Shown: in pieces, positions 9,538 to 17,148 of the stretch
How positions within the stretch are numbered: the stretch's first letter is position 1
Layout of the letters: each line of letters opens with the position of its first letter
Translations under genes and position numbers: made by a program
Source: WTFV01 sp965200895
Lineage (GTDB): Bacteria; Acidobacteriota; Vicinamibacteria; Vicinamibacterales; UBA8438
Direction of reading: 5' to 3'
Assembly: GCA_965200895.1 (NCBI GenBank)
Contig: CBDAVM010000002.1
Coordinates: 1,302,001 to 1,366,000, forward strand
DNA length: 64,000 bases
The notes under the pieces: generated by a model
Told to the model about the DNA's origin: nothing
Databases searched by the model: none
Seen by the model: only the letters and a program-made list of their open reading frames with translations

Positions 9538-9842
9538 AGCCGACCGTCCCGCACTGCCGACGCAAGGTCGCTGAACCCGGAGCATCACGTCGCTGTAGGC
9601 GGACATCACCTCTATCGCTGCTCGTCGCGAGGAAGAACGCCCCGGGCAGTTCGCCCTTGACCCACCGCACGAGATCTTCGTCTTTCCGCCCGCGGAGAAG
9701 CTCCTCGCGAACCTTGTCGATGCTCACAATCCTGCCGACATCGTAGTGATGCAACAAGCTCGCCCAAAAAGCCCGGACAGAGGTCGAATGCATAGTACCT
9801 GTTCTTGGCTGCGATGAACACATCCGCATCCATGACATACAT
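9538..9842 (-). pseudogene. DUF4411 (PIN-like) toxin, twice frameshifted
   Basis: The start 'MYVMDADVFIAAKNRYYAFD' is typical of DUF4411 proteins. An extra T in a run of five T near 9767 shifts the frame; the next part reads 'WASLLHHYDVGRIVSIDKVR' and continues to 'LPGAFFLATS'. A second shift near 9606 leads to 'VMSAYSDVMLRVQR', after which the homology stops. The gene is therefore dead and truncated. DUF4411 toxins normally follow an HTH/ImmA-IrrE-type antitoxin; here the IS3 remnant occupies that place. Confidence 0.7.
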
Positions 9843-9866
9843 CGGACCATGCACCGTCATACATCG

Positions 9867-10783
9867 AAGCAGGAGGCCACGGTCCGAGACCTGCACGCGA
9901 AGATCGGCGAGTTGACGGTGGAGCGGGATTTTTTTCTGCGCGGGCTGGCGCGTTGAGTCGGGCCGTGCGCATCGAGATGGTCGAGCGCAACGCAACGCTG
10001 AGCATCAGTCGGCAGTGCGCCCTGCTGGGCATCTGCCGCTCGTACTACAAGCCGCGTGAGGAGAGCGCGGAGAACCTGGCGTTGATGCGGCGACTCGACG
10101 CGCTGTCGCCGCAGTATCCGTTCTACGGCAGTCGGCAGATGGCGCGCCATCTGGAGCGCGAGGGTATCGCCGTGGGGCGCCGGCGGGTTCGGCGCCTGAT
10201 GCGGCTGATGGGTCTCGAAGCGGTCTACCGCCGGCCGCGCACGAGCGTCGCCGAGCCGGACCACCGTGTCTACCCGTACTTGCTGCGGGGGGCTGGTGAT
10301 CGAGCGTCCGAATCAGGTGTGGTGCTCGGACATCACCTACATTCCGGTGTCGGCCGGCTTCCTGTATCTGGTCGCCATCATGGACTGGGCAGCCGCCACG
10401 TGCTGGCGTGGCGGCTGTCGAACACGATGGACAGCGGCTTCTGCCTCGACGCGCTGGAGGCGGCGCTGCGGCAGGGCAGGCCGGAGATCTGCAACACCGA
10501 CCAGGGGGCGCAGTTCACCAGCATGGCGTTCACCGAGCGGGTTCCGGCGGCCGGCGCGCGGTGCTCGATGGACGGCCGCGGGCGGTGCCTGGACAACGTT
10601 TTCATCGAGCGGTTGTGGCGCTCTCTGCAGTACGAGGCGGTGTATCTGCACGAGTTGACGGACGGGTTCGTGGCCGAGCGGGTGATCGCGTCGTGGATGA
10701 CGTTCTACAGTCACGAGCGCCCGTACTCGGCGCAGGGAGGACGCACGCCGGCCGAAGTCTACGGCGAGGAGCGGGCGGCGTGA
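9867..10783 (+). mobile_element. Truncated IS3-family element
   Basis: The left side keeps only the last 30 codons of orfA ('ATVRDLHAKIGELTVERDFF...RGLAR' and stop at 9954-9956), so the 5' end of the element is missing. The orfB transposase follows with a 4-bp overlap. The left edge abuts the start of the DUF4411 toxin gene. No terminal inverted repeat or target duplication was found, consistent with a deletion remnant. Confidence 0.7.
9953..10783 (+). pseudogene. IS3 OrfB transposase with two compensating frameshifts
   Basis: The reading frame is open end to end, but the middle is out of phase. An extra G in the six-G run near 10288 throws the protein out of frame. The true sequence 'LVIERPNQVWCSDITYIP' (first Asp of the DDE site) lies in another frame, and a one-base loss near 10388 restores it. 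The restored part has 'NTDQGAQFTS' (second Asp) and 'DNVFIERLWRSLQYEAVY' (Glu), then 'YSHERPYSAQGGRTPAEVY'. The integrase core is therefore scrambled over about 33 residues that include a catalytic Asp, and the transposase should be inactive. Confidence 0.8.
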
Positions 10784-10793
10784 ACCCTCCCCC

Positions 10794-10899
10794 TCGCGGC
10801 GTGGACCGCTGTGACCGGGCATCGACGGCCTTCGCTCACTGCGTGTCGTTACGTAACGGCCGTCTCGTGGCGTGGAACACTGTGACCGGCATCGACGGC
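10794..10899. repeat. Two-copy direct repeat, period 71 bp
   Basis: 10794-10829 and 10865-10899 share TCG(C/T)GGCGTGGA, then CTGTGACCGG and CATCGACGGC, about 35 bp with few differences. They lie just after the IS3 transposase stop. They may be part of the old IS end or belong to the dispersed repeat pattern of about 72-bp period. Confidence 0.75.
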
Positions 10900-11345
10900 T
10901 CGGCGCCGACGTCGACGACGGGAGCCGTCGAACGACCGTTGCTCTGTGGTGCATGGATGCTTGACCTCGTGGACGAACAGGCGAACGCGCGCCCGCCGTG
11001 CCGTGGGGCTTCCCTCGGCGTATCCGGCGGCCGAGCGGGCCGCAGCCTCAGCGAGCGACCCGCACCCCGCATCCGGCGGGCACTGTGGACCTGCCGGGCC
11101 TGGGGACGCCCGCGACGCGGAGCCGCGAATCCGACCGTCGGTGAGGCGGGCGCCCACAGGCCCTTGGAAATCTCGCGGACGGTCGCTGCCGCTGGCGCTG
11201 GCGGTCCGGGCCGCGAGATTCCCACAGCCCCACAGCGCATCGTCATATCATGGACATTGTTCATCGGAGACGAACCTGCACCGACCAGGAGCGCCTTGGT
11301 CCGTGTGGGATCGGCGACCACGAGGGCATGATCACGCACCCGGAA
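10900..11345. other. Intergenic region upstream of cas3 with a long inverted repeat
   Basis: No gene is supported in this stretch. GGAAATCTCGCGG at 11166-11178 faces CCGCGAGATTCCC at 11211-11223 (12 of 13 paired) across a 32-nt loop that itself contains GGTC/GACC-type pairing. It could be a remnant IS end or a structured transcript; nothing else is recognised. Confidence 0.45.
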
Positions 11346-11351
11346 TACACC

Positions 11352-11384
11352 TTAGTTAACGAAGCCCTCAACCTGTCTAACTAA
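11352..11384 (+). promoter_or_regulatory. Operator-like inverted repeat and probable cas3 promoter
   Basis: In an AT-rich patch unusual for this GC-rich DNA, TTAGTTA (11352-11358) and TAACTAA (11378-11384) form a perfect 7-bp inverted repeat with 19 bp between them, 49 bp before the cas3 ATG. The right arm could serve as a -10 region. The regulator is unknown. Confidence 0.45.
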
Positions 11385-11432
11385 ACAACCGGGACCACCT
11401 CAACGGTCGTCTTCACAATAGAGCCGACGAAA

Positions 11433-13757
11433 ATGACTCAGCGGTACTTTGCTCACAGCACGGAGGGCGATCGCGAGCACTGGCAACTGCTCTCGGTGCA
11501 CCTGGAAGGCACTGCGAAACGCGCGGCCACGTTCCTCGAGTCCACCGGGTTCGGGGAACTCGGCCGGGTGGCCGGACTGCTTCACGACCTCGGCAAGTAC
11601 ACCGATCAGTTCCAGGCACGGCTTGAAGGAAGCACCGAGCCGGTCGACCACTCCGCACCAGGGGCGAAACTTGCAGTCGACCAGTATGGGGACTTGCTCG
11701 GGAAGATGCTGGCGTTCTGCGTCGCGGGCCACCACGCCGGCCTCGCCAACGGAGTGAAGGGCAACGCCGACGGCGGAGGCGGCGTGCGGTACGGAACCAA
11801 CGGCCGCCGAACGACCGCCCTCGAGGATCGTCTTCGGGCAGCAGTGTCGACGCCAGACCCAGTCTGGAAAGAGGAGATCTCGCTTCCCGCTCTGACCACA
11901 CCCTCCATCAAACTGCGCAACAGGCCTTCTCCATCGTTTCGTCGGGGCGACAACGACACGGCCGGTTTCTGCGCGGCGTTCCTCATCCGCATGGTGTTCT
12001 CGGCGCTCGTCGACGCAGACTACTTGGACACCGAGGCATTCTACGCGGGCTTGGAGGGAACACAGGTGGCCCGGGGGCAGTACCCCGACCTCGCAGAACT
12101 GTCTCGCCGTCTCGATGCGCATCTCGATGATCTCCAGTCGAACGCAACGCCCAGCGCCGTGAATCGTGTGCGTGCGGACGTGCTTTCCCACGCACGACAG
12201 GCGGCAGAGGCGCCGCGCGGCGTGTTCGCGCTGACCGTGCCCACCGGCGGGGGCAAGACGCTGGCGTCGCTCGCCTTCGCGTTGGACCACGCCGTGCGCC
12301 ACGGGCTCGACCGCATCATCTACGTCATCCCCTACATGAGCATCATCGAACAGACGGCCGGCGTATTTCGCGACGCGCTCGAGGGCGGCGACGGCGGTCT
12401 GGTGGACTTCGTCATCGAGCACCACAGTACGTTCGATGAGGACAGCATCGGCAACCGGGAGTCCAGGGATAAGCTCCACTTGGCGATGGAGAACTGGGAC
12501 GCGCCGATTATCGTGACCACCGCGGTGCAGTTCTTCGAGAGCCTTTTCGCGAACCGTCCTTCCCGTTGCCGCAAGCTGCACAACGTCGCCAACAGTGTCG
12601 TCGTCTTGGACGAGGCCCAGACGCTGCCGCTCAGGCACCTGCGGCCGTGCATCGCCGCGCTCGACGAACTCGCCCGCAACTGGCGAACGAGCGTCGTGCT
12701 CTGCACCGCCACCCAGCCGGCGTGGCGGGAGACCGATGGGCTCGCGGGCGGTTTCCAGCACGTGCGGGAGTTGGCGCCCGAGCCGCAGCGCCTGTACGAG
12801 ACCCTCAAGCGGACGCAACTGCACCGGGTCGGGCGAATGGCCGATGCCGAGCTCGCGGCCCGGTTGAACGCATCGTCCCAGGCCCTCTGCATCGTCAACA
12901 CGCGCCGCCATGCACGGGAGCTGTACGAGCTGCTGGCCGATGCGGAGGGCTCCTGTCACCTCTCGACCCTGATGTGCGCACCTCACCGCCGAGCACGTCT
13001 CGACGCGGTACGGCAGCGCCTCAGGGATGGCGAGCCGGTCAGATTGATCGCCACGTCGCTCGTCGAAGCCGGCGTCGATCTCGATTTCCCGGTGGTCTGG
13101 CGGGCGGAAGCGGGCCTGGAATCGATTATTCAGGCCGCCGGGCGCTGCAACCGTGAGGGCAGAAGACCCCAGGGGGATGTCTTCGTGTTCGAGCCGGCTG
13201 AGGGAGAGGGTCGGCAACCACCCCCGGACATCGCGCAGTTTGCTGATGCCGCGCGCAGCGTGATGCTGTGCTACCCCAATGATTCTATGTCCCTTGACGC
13301 GATCCGCGCCTACTTCCAGATGCTCTACTGGACGAAGGGCGAAGACGCTCTTGACGCGAAGCAGATCTTGCAGCAATGCGCCGAGCGGCAGTCGAGTCTC
13401 GACTTCCCGTTCGAGAAGATCGCACAAGAGTTCCGGTTGATCGAGGAGGTTCAGGCGCCGGTGGTGGTGCCCTGGCCGGGAGAGGACGGAAACGACGATA
13501 CGGCGGCGCGTCTGCTCCGCGATCTGGAGCACGTGCCTCGCCCCGGTCGCGTCGCGCGCAGGCTTCAACCATACGTCGTGCAGGTTCCGCGCGACAGACG
13601 CGAGGCTCTCCTCGCGGCCGGAGCCGCCAGAATCGTGCGCGAGCAGGACTTCGGGCGACAATTCGTCGTGCTGGCGAATCTCGACTTGTACGACGAACAT
13701 GTCGGGCTCAGGTGGAACGATCCAACGTTTCGGACGGCTGAAGGGCTCGTGTACTAG
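11433..13757 (+). CDS. cas3: Cas3 helicase-nuclease (type I-C)
   Basis: 774 residues. An N-terminal HD nuclease domain has 'LLHDLGKYTDQF' (HD at 51-52) and 'AGHHAGL'. The superfamily 2 helicase follows, with Walker A 'VPTGGGKTLAS' (about 269-276), 'VVVLDEAQTLP' (about 390) for motif II, 'CTATQPAW' for motif III and 'QAAGRCNREGR' for motif VI. Cas3 unwinds and degrades target DNA after Cascade forms the R-loop. The full length and intact motifs indicate a working protein. It is the first gene of the locus, followed by an unusual 880-bp gap before cas5c. Confidence 0.95.
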   Translation: MTQRYFAHSTEGDREHWQLLSVHLEGTAKRAATFLESTGFGELGRVAGLLHDLGKYTDQFQARLEGSTEPVDHSAPGAKLAVDQYGDLLGKMLAFCVAGHHAGLANGVKGNADGGGGVRYGTNGRRTTALEDRLRAAVSTPDPVWKEEISLPALTTPSIKLRNRPSPSFRRGDNDTAGFCAAFLIRMVFSALVDADYLDTEAFYAGLEGTQVARGQYPDLAELSRRLDAHLDDLQSNATPSAVNRVRADVLSHARQAAEAPRGVFALTVPTGGGKTLASLAFALDHAVRHGLDRIIYVIPYMSIIEQTAGVFRDALEGGDGGLVDFVIEHHSTFDEDSIGNRESRDKLHLAMENWDAPIIVTTAVQFFESLFANRPSRCRKLHNVANSVVVLDEAQTLPLRHLRPCIAALDELARNWRTSVVLCTATQPAWRETDGLAGGFQHVRELAPEPQRLYETLKRTQLHRVGRMADAELAARLNASSQALCIVNTRRHARELYELLADAEGSCHLSTLMCAPHRRARLDAVRQRLRDGEPVRLIATSLVEAGVDLDFPVVWRAEAGLESIIQAAGRCNREGRRPQGDVFVFEPAEGEGRQPPPDIAQFADAARSVMLCYPNDSMSLDAIRAYFQMLYWTKGEDALDAKQILQQCAERQSSLDFPFEKIAQEFRLIEEVQAPVVVPWPGEDGNDDTAARLLRDLEHVPRPGRVARRLQPYVVQVPRDRREALLAAGAARIVREQDFGRQFVVLANLDLYDEHVGLRWNDPTFRTAEGLVY

Positions 13758-13787
13758 GATCTCGCGACGGTCGATCGCGGAGTTGCG

Positions 13788-13803
13788 TGGGAACTACGTA
13801 CAC
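13788..13803 (-). promoter_or_regulatory. Partial protospacer for the crRNA-like RNA, in its own promoter
   Basis: Read on the minus strand from 13803, the sequence begins GTGTACGTAGT, then T, then CCCA. The pseudo-spacer at 13868 begins GTGTACGTAGT, then G, then CCCA: 15 of 16 positions match, with the mismatch at position 12. The three bases 5' of this site on the minus strand are GTC, which share the TC of the usual type I-C TTC PAM. The site lies just upstream of an extended -10 element, so bound Cascade would cover the -35 region. Confidence 0.65.
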
Positions 13804-13815
13804 GACGTGCATGTG

Positions 13816-13824
13816 TGCTATGCT
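13816..13824 (+). promoter_or_regulatory. Extended -10 promoter (TGC-TATGCT) for the crRNA-like RNA
   Basis: TGC followed by TATGCT is a good extended -10 element. The expected start, about 13830, lies just before the first degenerate repeat. No good -35 hexamer is seen at the usual distance; that position is occupied by the protospacer. Confidence 0.5.
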
Positions 13825-13830
13825 GGTTTC

Positions 13831-13930
13831 GGACGTTCGCGAAGCTGACGCCCGCGTGGATTGAAACGTGTACGTAGTGCCCATTGCCGTCGCCCCCGGG
13901 GGCGGAAGCTCTCCTGGGGGGCGTGGATCC
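13831..13930 (+). ncRNA. crRNA-like regulatory RNA (mini-CRISPR, CreA/CreR type)
   Basis: A degenerate repeat ends at 13867 with GCGTGGATTGAAAC (13854-13867), identical to the last 14 bases of the array repeats, which supply the crRNA 5' handle. A 21-nt pseudo-spacer follows (13868-13888), much shorter than the 33-37-nt array spacers. A second degenerate repeat starts GTCGCCCCC (13889), has an expanded centre, and resumes GGGGGGCGTGGAT (13916-13928) but lacks the final TGAAAC. The order pseudo-repeat, short spacer, pseudo-repeat is that described for CreA and CreR RNAs, which use Cascade for repression rather than cleavage. Its match to the promoter just upstream supports this. Expression has not been shown. 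Confidence 0.65.
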
Positions 13931-13985
13931 AAGGCCGATGAGACGCGGTTGAAAGCGAGGGCGAAGGGCGCCGGGGTCGGCGAGA

Positions 13986-14198
13986 GTGAAGGTCCGTGAC
14001 GTCGTGCGGATCCTGGAACGCCATGGGTTCCGCCGCAAGCGATGGAAGGGCAGTCACCGGCAGTTCGAGGGCGTCGTGAGCGGGCAGCGTCGCCTGGTGA
14101 CGGTCGCCGGCAAGGAGGGCGATGAGGTGGCGCGACCGACGCTCGCGTCCATCGCGCGTCAGTCCGGGCTACGGGCGCGGGTATTCGGCGGCAGGTAA
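13986..14198 (+). CDS. hicA: HicA-family mRNA interferase toxin
   Basis: 70 residues from GTG at 13986. It has the HicA double-stranded-RNA-binding-like fold pattern: 'MKVRDVVRILERHGF', then 'GSHRQF' with the usual catalytic His, then a strand 'LVTVAGKEGDEVARPTL' and the last helix 'ASIARQSGL'. Length fits the family (60-80). HicA toxins cut mRNA and are neutralised by HicB. It sits inside the cas locus, 55 bp after the crRNA-like element and in the same direction, so it could be read from the same promoter. Its 3' end overlaps the convergent HicB-like gene by 30 bp. Confidence 0.8.
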   Translation: MKVRDVVRILERHGFRRKRWKGSHRQFEGVVSGQRRLVTVAGKEGDEVARPTLASIARQSGLRARVFGGR

Positions 14199-14513
14199 GC
14201 CAGGAGGATGCGCGGCGACGTGAAATTCCAGCATAAACGAATGCGCGCGGCGCTCGCCGGCGCCCAGGAGACGATGGAGCCAGGTCGACACCACCAGCAA
14301 TGCCCGGACGCGCCATGGCGCCCGCCGTGTCAGGAAGCGCGTGTGTTCCTCCGACGGCAACTCGGCGACACGTGTCAGGTACAGGTCGATGCACGTCTTG
14401 AGCGACGCAACGACCGCCCGGAGGGATTCGTCATCGACCGCGATGTCGAGATCCGTGCAGATCGCGTGCCACCGCTGGCCGCGTCTGTAGGCATAACACT
14501 GCAAGGCGCTCAT
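14169..14513 (-). CDS. HicB-like protein, convergent with hicA
   Basis: 114 residues from the ATG at 14513, preceded by GGAGACGAC. The N-terminal half ('CYAYRRGQRWHAICTDLDIA' then 'VVASLKTCIDLYLTRVAEL') follows the HicB/DUF1902 partial RNase-H-like fold. The C-terminal half ('WRVRALLVVSTWLHRLLG') is a hydrophobic helix, not the usual DNA-binding domain. Family members without a DNA-binding domain exist as orphan proteins. It is on the opposite strand to hicA, which is atypical for a hicAB pair, so it may or may not be the cognate antitoxin. Confidence 0.6.
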   Translation of the reverse strand: MSALQCYAYRRGQRWHAICTDLDIAVDDESLRAVVASLKTCIDLYLTRVAELPSEEHTRFLTRRAPWRVRALLVVSTWLHRLLGAGERRAHSFMLEFHVAAHPPGLPAAEYPRP

Positions 14514-14638
14514 GTCGTCTCCGCGAGCTGCCGGGCAGCATCGCACCATTGCCAGACTAGCACACTGGCCGTTTCGTCGGCGAGGGGAACACGAGCGCTC
14601 GAATGCCGCGGGGCCTGGATCGGGCACGGAGGGTCGTC

Positions 14639-15310
14639 ATGGCCTACGGGGTGAAGCTGCACGTCTGGGGCGAGTATGCCTGCTTCACCCGGCCGGAGAT
14701 GAAGGTCGAGCGGGTGTCCTACGACACGATGACCCCCTCTGCAGCGCGCGGGATTCTCGAAGCGATTCACTGGAAGCCGGCCATCCACTGGGTGGTCGAC
14801 CGGATCCATGTCCTGAAACGCATCCGCTTCGAGAACTTCCGGCGCAACGAACTGGGTGGCAAGATCGCCCCGCGCAATGTCCGCAAAGCGATGAAGGCCG
14901 GCGCGACCACGAGACTCCACACCTTCATCGAGGACGACCGGCAGCAGCGCGCCACGACCCTGCTGCGCGACGTGGCCTACGTCATCGAGGCGCACTTCGC
15001 GCTGACCGCTGCCGCCGGCGCTGCAGACACCGAGGCCAAGCACCTCGCCATGTTCAACCGCCGCGCCGCCCAAGGGCAGTGCTTCCACCGCCCGTATCTG
15101 GGGACGCGCGAGTTCGCGGCCGACTTTGCGCTCGTGAAAGACTCGCTGCCTCCATCCGAGCTGCCTTCGGACCAACGCAACCAGGATCTCGGCTGGATGC
15201 TGCATGACATCGACTACGGTGACGAGATGACGCCCCGTTTCTTCCGTGCGGCCTTGCGCAACGGCGTGATCGAGGTTCCGCCGCCAGACGCCGATGAGGT
15301 TCGAGCGTGA
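14639..15310 (+). CDS. cas5c: Cas5c (Cas5d), crRNA-processing Cascade subunit
   Basis: 223 residues from the ATG at 14639 with GGAGGG upstream; an in-frame ATG 12 codons earlier is less likely. The start 'YGVKLHVWGEYACFTRPEMK' and 'YDTMTPSAARGILEAIHWKP' are the Cas5 RAMP signature of type I-C. In this subtype Cas5 replaces Cas6: it cleaves the repeat hairpin and stays bound to the 5' handle. The stop overlaps the start of cas8c by 4 bp. Confidence 0.93.
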   Translation: MAYGVKLHVWGEYACFTRPEMKVERVSYDTMTPSAARGILEAIHWKPAIHWVVDRIHVLKRIRFENFRRNELGGKIAPRNVRKAMKAGATTRLHTFIEDDRQQRATTLLRDVAYVIEAHFALTAAAGAADTEAKHLAMFNRRAAQGQCFHRPYLGTREFAADFALVKDSLPPSELPSDQRNQDLGWMLHDIDYGDEMTPRFFRAALRNGVIEVPPPDADEVRA

Positions 15311-17148
15311 CGATCCTGCACTCGCTGGTCGGGTTGCACCAGCGCCTCGCCGCGGAAAAGACCAACCCGACTGCTCCCTACGGCTTCTCGCGCGAGAACA
15401 TCTCCTACGCCATCGTGCTCTCGCCAAGTGGCGAACCCATGGATGTGCAGGACCTCCGCGACACTGCCGGGAAGACGCCGAAGCCCAGTCGCCGCGACGT
15501 GCCGTGCGGCGTCAAGCGGACCGGACAGCCTCTGCCGAACTTTTTGTGGGACAAGACCGCGTTCTCACTCGGCGTGAAGCGCAACGCCGATACGAAGGCG
15601 CTGGTCCCCGTCGTGCGCGAACACGCCGCCTTCAAGGACTTTCACCGGCGGCTGCTCGCGACCTGCGAGGACGACGGCGCGCTGGCGTTGTTGCGTTTTC
15701 TGGACCGCTGGCGGGCCGAGGACTTCGAGAGCCTTCGATATGCGGAACACATGCTGGATACGAACGTTGTGTTCCGGCTGGATGGCGCGGCCCTGGAGTT
15801 CCTCCACGAACGAGATTCCCTGAAGGACATCTGGTTGAATCATCTGGCGGAGAAAGAAGACGAGAGCGCGAAAGGCCTGTGCCTTGTCACCGGGGAGCGC
15901 GCGGCCATCGCCCGGCTGCATCCGTCCGTGAAGGGCGTCGACGGGGCGCAATCTTCCGGCGCGTCCATGGTGTCGTTCGACAAGGACGCCTTCAAGTCGT
16001 TCGGCAAGGAGCGCGGCGCCAACGCGCCGGTGTCCGCACACGCCGCGTTCGCCTACACCGCGGCCTTGAACACCTTGCTTGAACGCGACAGTCGTCGGCG
16101 CATCCGGATCGGCGACACGACGATGGTGTTCTGGGCGGAAGCGGCGGCGGATGACACCAGCGCCGCCGCTGCGGAGGATCTCTTCTCGTTGATCGTCGCT
16201 CCGACCGTCGCTCCGACCGACGCAGAAGAGACTGCGAAGGTGGCAGACAAGCTCGCTGCGGTCGCGAAGGGCAGACCGCTGGTGCAGGTCGATCCCAAGC
16301 TTCATGAAGATACGCGTTTCTGCATCCTCGGCCTTGCTCCGAACGCGGCTCGGGTGTCCATTCGCTTCTGGCACCAGAACACGATCGGGGAACTCGCTCG
16401 CCACATCCGCGAGCACTGGCGCGATCTGCGCCTTGATCCCATTCCTTGGAGGAGCCCACCCGCGGCATGGCGCCTGCTCCAGGAAACAGCGGTGCAGGAC
16501 AAGGCGAAGAAGAGCAAGGCGAAGAAGATCCCGCCCACTCTCGGCGGCGCGCTGATGCGGGCCATACTCAGTGGTGGACGCTATCCGCGGTCGTTGCTGG
16601 CCGCGATCATCGGGCGGATGCGCGCCGACAAGAACATCACGGGTCTACGAGTGGCCATCTGCAAGGCGTGCCTCGCACGCGATCATCACTTGGGAATCAC
16701 AAAGGAGGACGTCCACGTGGCTCTAAACCGTGAGGAAACCAATCCGGCGTATCGGCTCGGCCGCCTGTTCGCGGTCTACGAGAGCGTGCAGCAAGCAGCC
16801 CTAGGCAACGTGAAGACGACAATCAAGGACAGCTACTTCGGCGGCGCATCGGCGACGCCAGCATCGTTCTTCCCGTTGTTAGAGCGGAACTCAGCGAGCC
16901 ATCTGGCCAAGCTCCGCAAGAGTGATGATAAAGAACGGCTTGCGCACTGGTTCGACCGGGAGATCGACGAAATCCTGGCGGGAATGAAGACCGCATTTCC
17001 GCGGAGTCTGCCGCTGGAGGATCAGGGCCGTTTCGCCATCGGGTACCACCATCAGAGGAACGCGCGACGGAAGACCAACAGTACACAGGCGACGGACAGC
17101 ACACCAGCCAAGTCGCCTTCCGTGATCCACCACGAGGACAATTCATGA
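15307..17148 (+). CDS. cas8c: Cas8c (Csd1), large Cascade subunit
   Basis: 613 residues from GTG at 15307. N-terminal 'YGFSRENISYAIVLSPSG' and 'PSRRDVPCGVKRTGQPLPNF' fit Csd1, as do 'FLWDKTAFSLGVK', 'LCLVTGERAAIARLHPSVKG' and the C-terminal helical part ('NPAYRLGRLFAVYESVQQAA'). The subunit recognises the PAM and, by internal translation in some I-C systems, also supplies a small subunit; no internal start was tested here. It overlaps cas5c and cas7c by 4 bp each, so the three are translated as one operon. Confidence 0.92.
   Translation: MTILHSLVGLHQRLAAEKTNPTAPYGFSRENISYAIVLSPSGEPMDVQDLRDTAGKTPKPSRRDVPCGVKRTGQPLPNFLWDKTAFSLGVKRNADTKALVPVVREHAAFKDFHRRLLATCEDDGALALLRFLDRWRAEDFESLRYAEHMLDTNVVFRLDGAALEFLHERDSLKDIWLNHLAEKEDESAKGLCLVTGERAAIARLHPSVKGVDGAQSSGASMVSFDKDAFKSFGKERGANAPVSAHAAFAYTAALNTLLERDSRRRIRIGDTTMVFWAEAAADDTSAAAAEDLFSLIVAPTVAPTDAEETAKVADKLAAVAKGRPLVQVDPKLHEDTRFCILGLAPNAARVSIRFWHQNTIGELARHIREHWRDLRLDPIPWRSPPAAWRLLQETAVQDKAKKSKAKKIPPTLGGALMRAILSGGRYPRSLLAAIIGRMRADKNITGLRVAICKACLARDHHLGITKEDVHVALNREETNPAYRLGRLFAVYESVQQAALGNVKTTIKDSYFGGASATPASFFPLLERNSASHLAKLRKSDDKERLAHWFDREIDEILAGMKTAFPRSLPLEDQGRFAIGYHHQRNARRKTNSTQATDSTPAKSPSVIHHEDNS

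Noticed and set aside
13708..14394. Minus-strand frame over the crRNA-like element as a possible CreT-like peptide
   Set aside because: No ribosome binding site, and composition is that of a shadow frame. A tiny toxin there cannot be excluded but nothing supports it.
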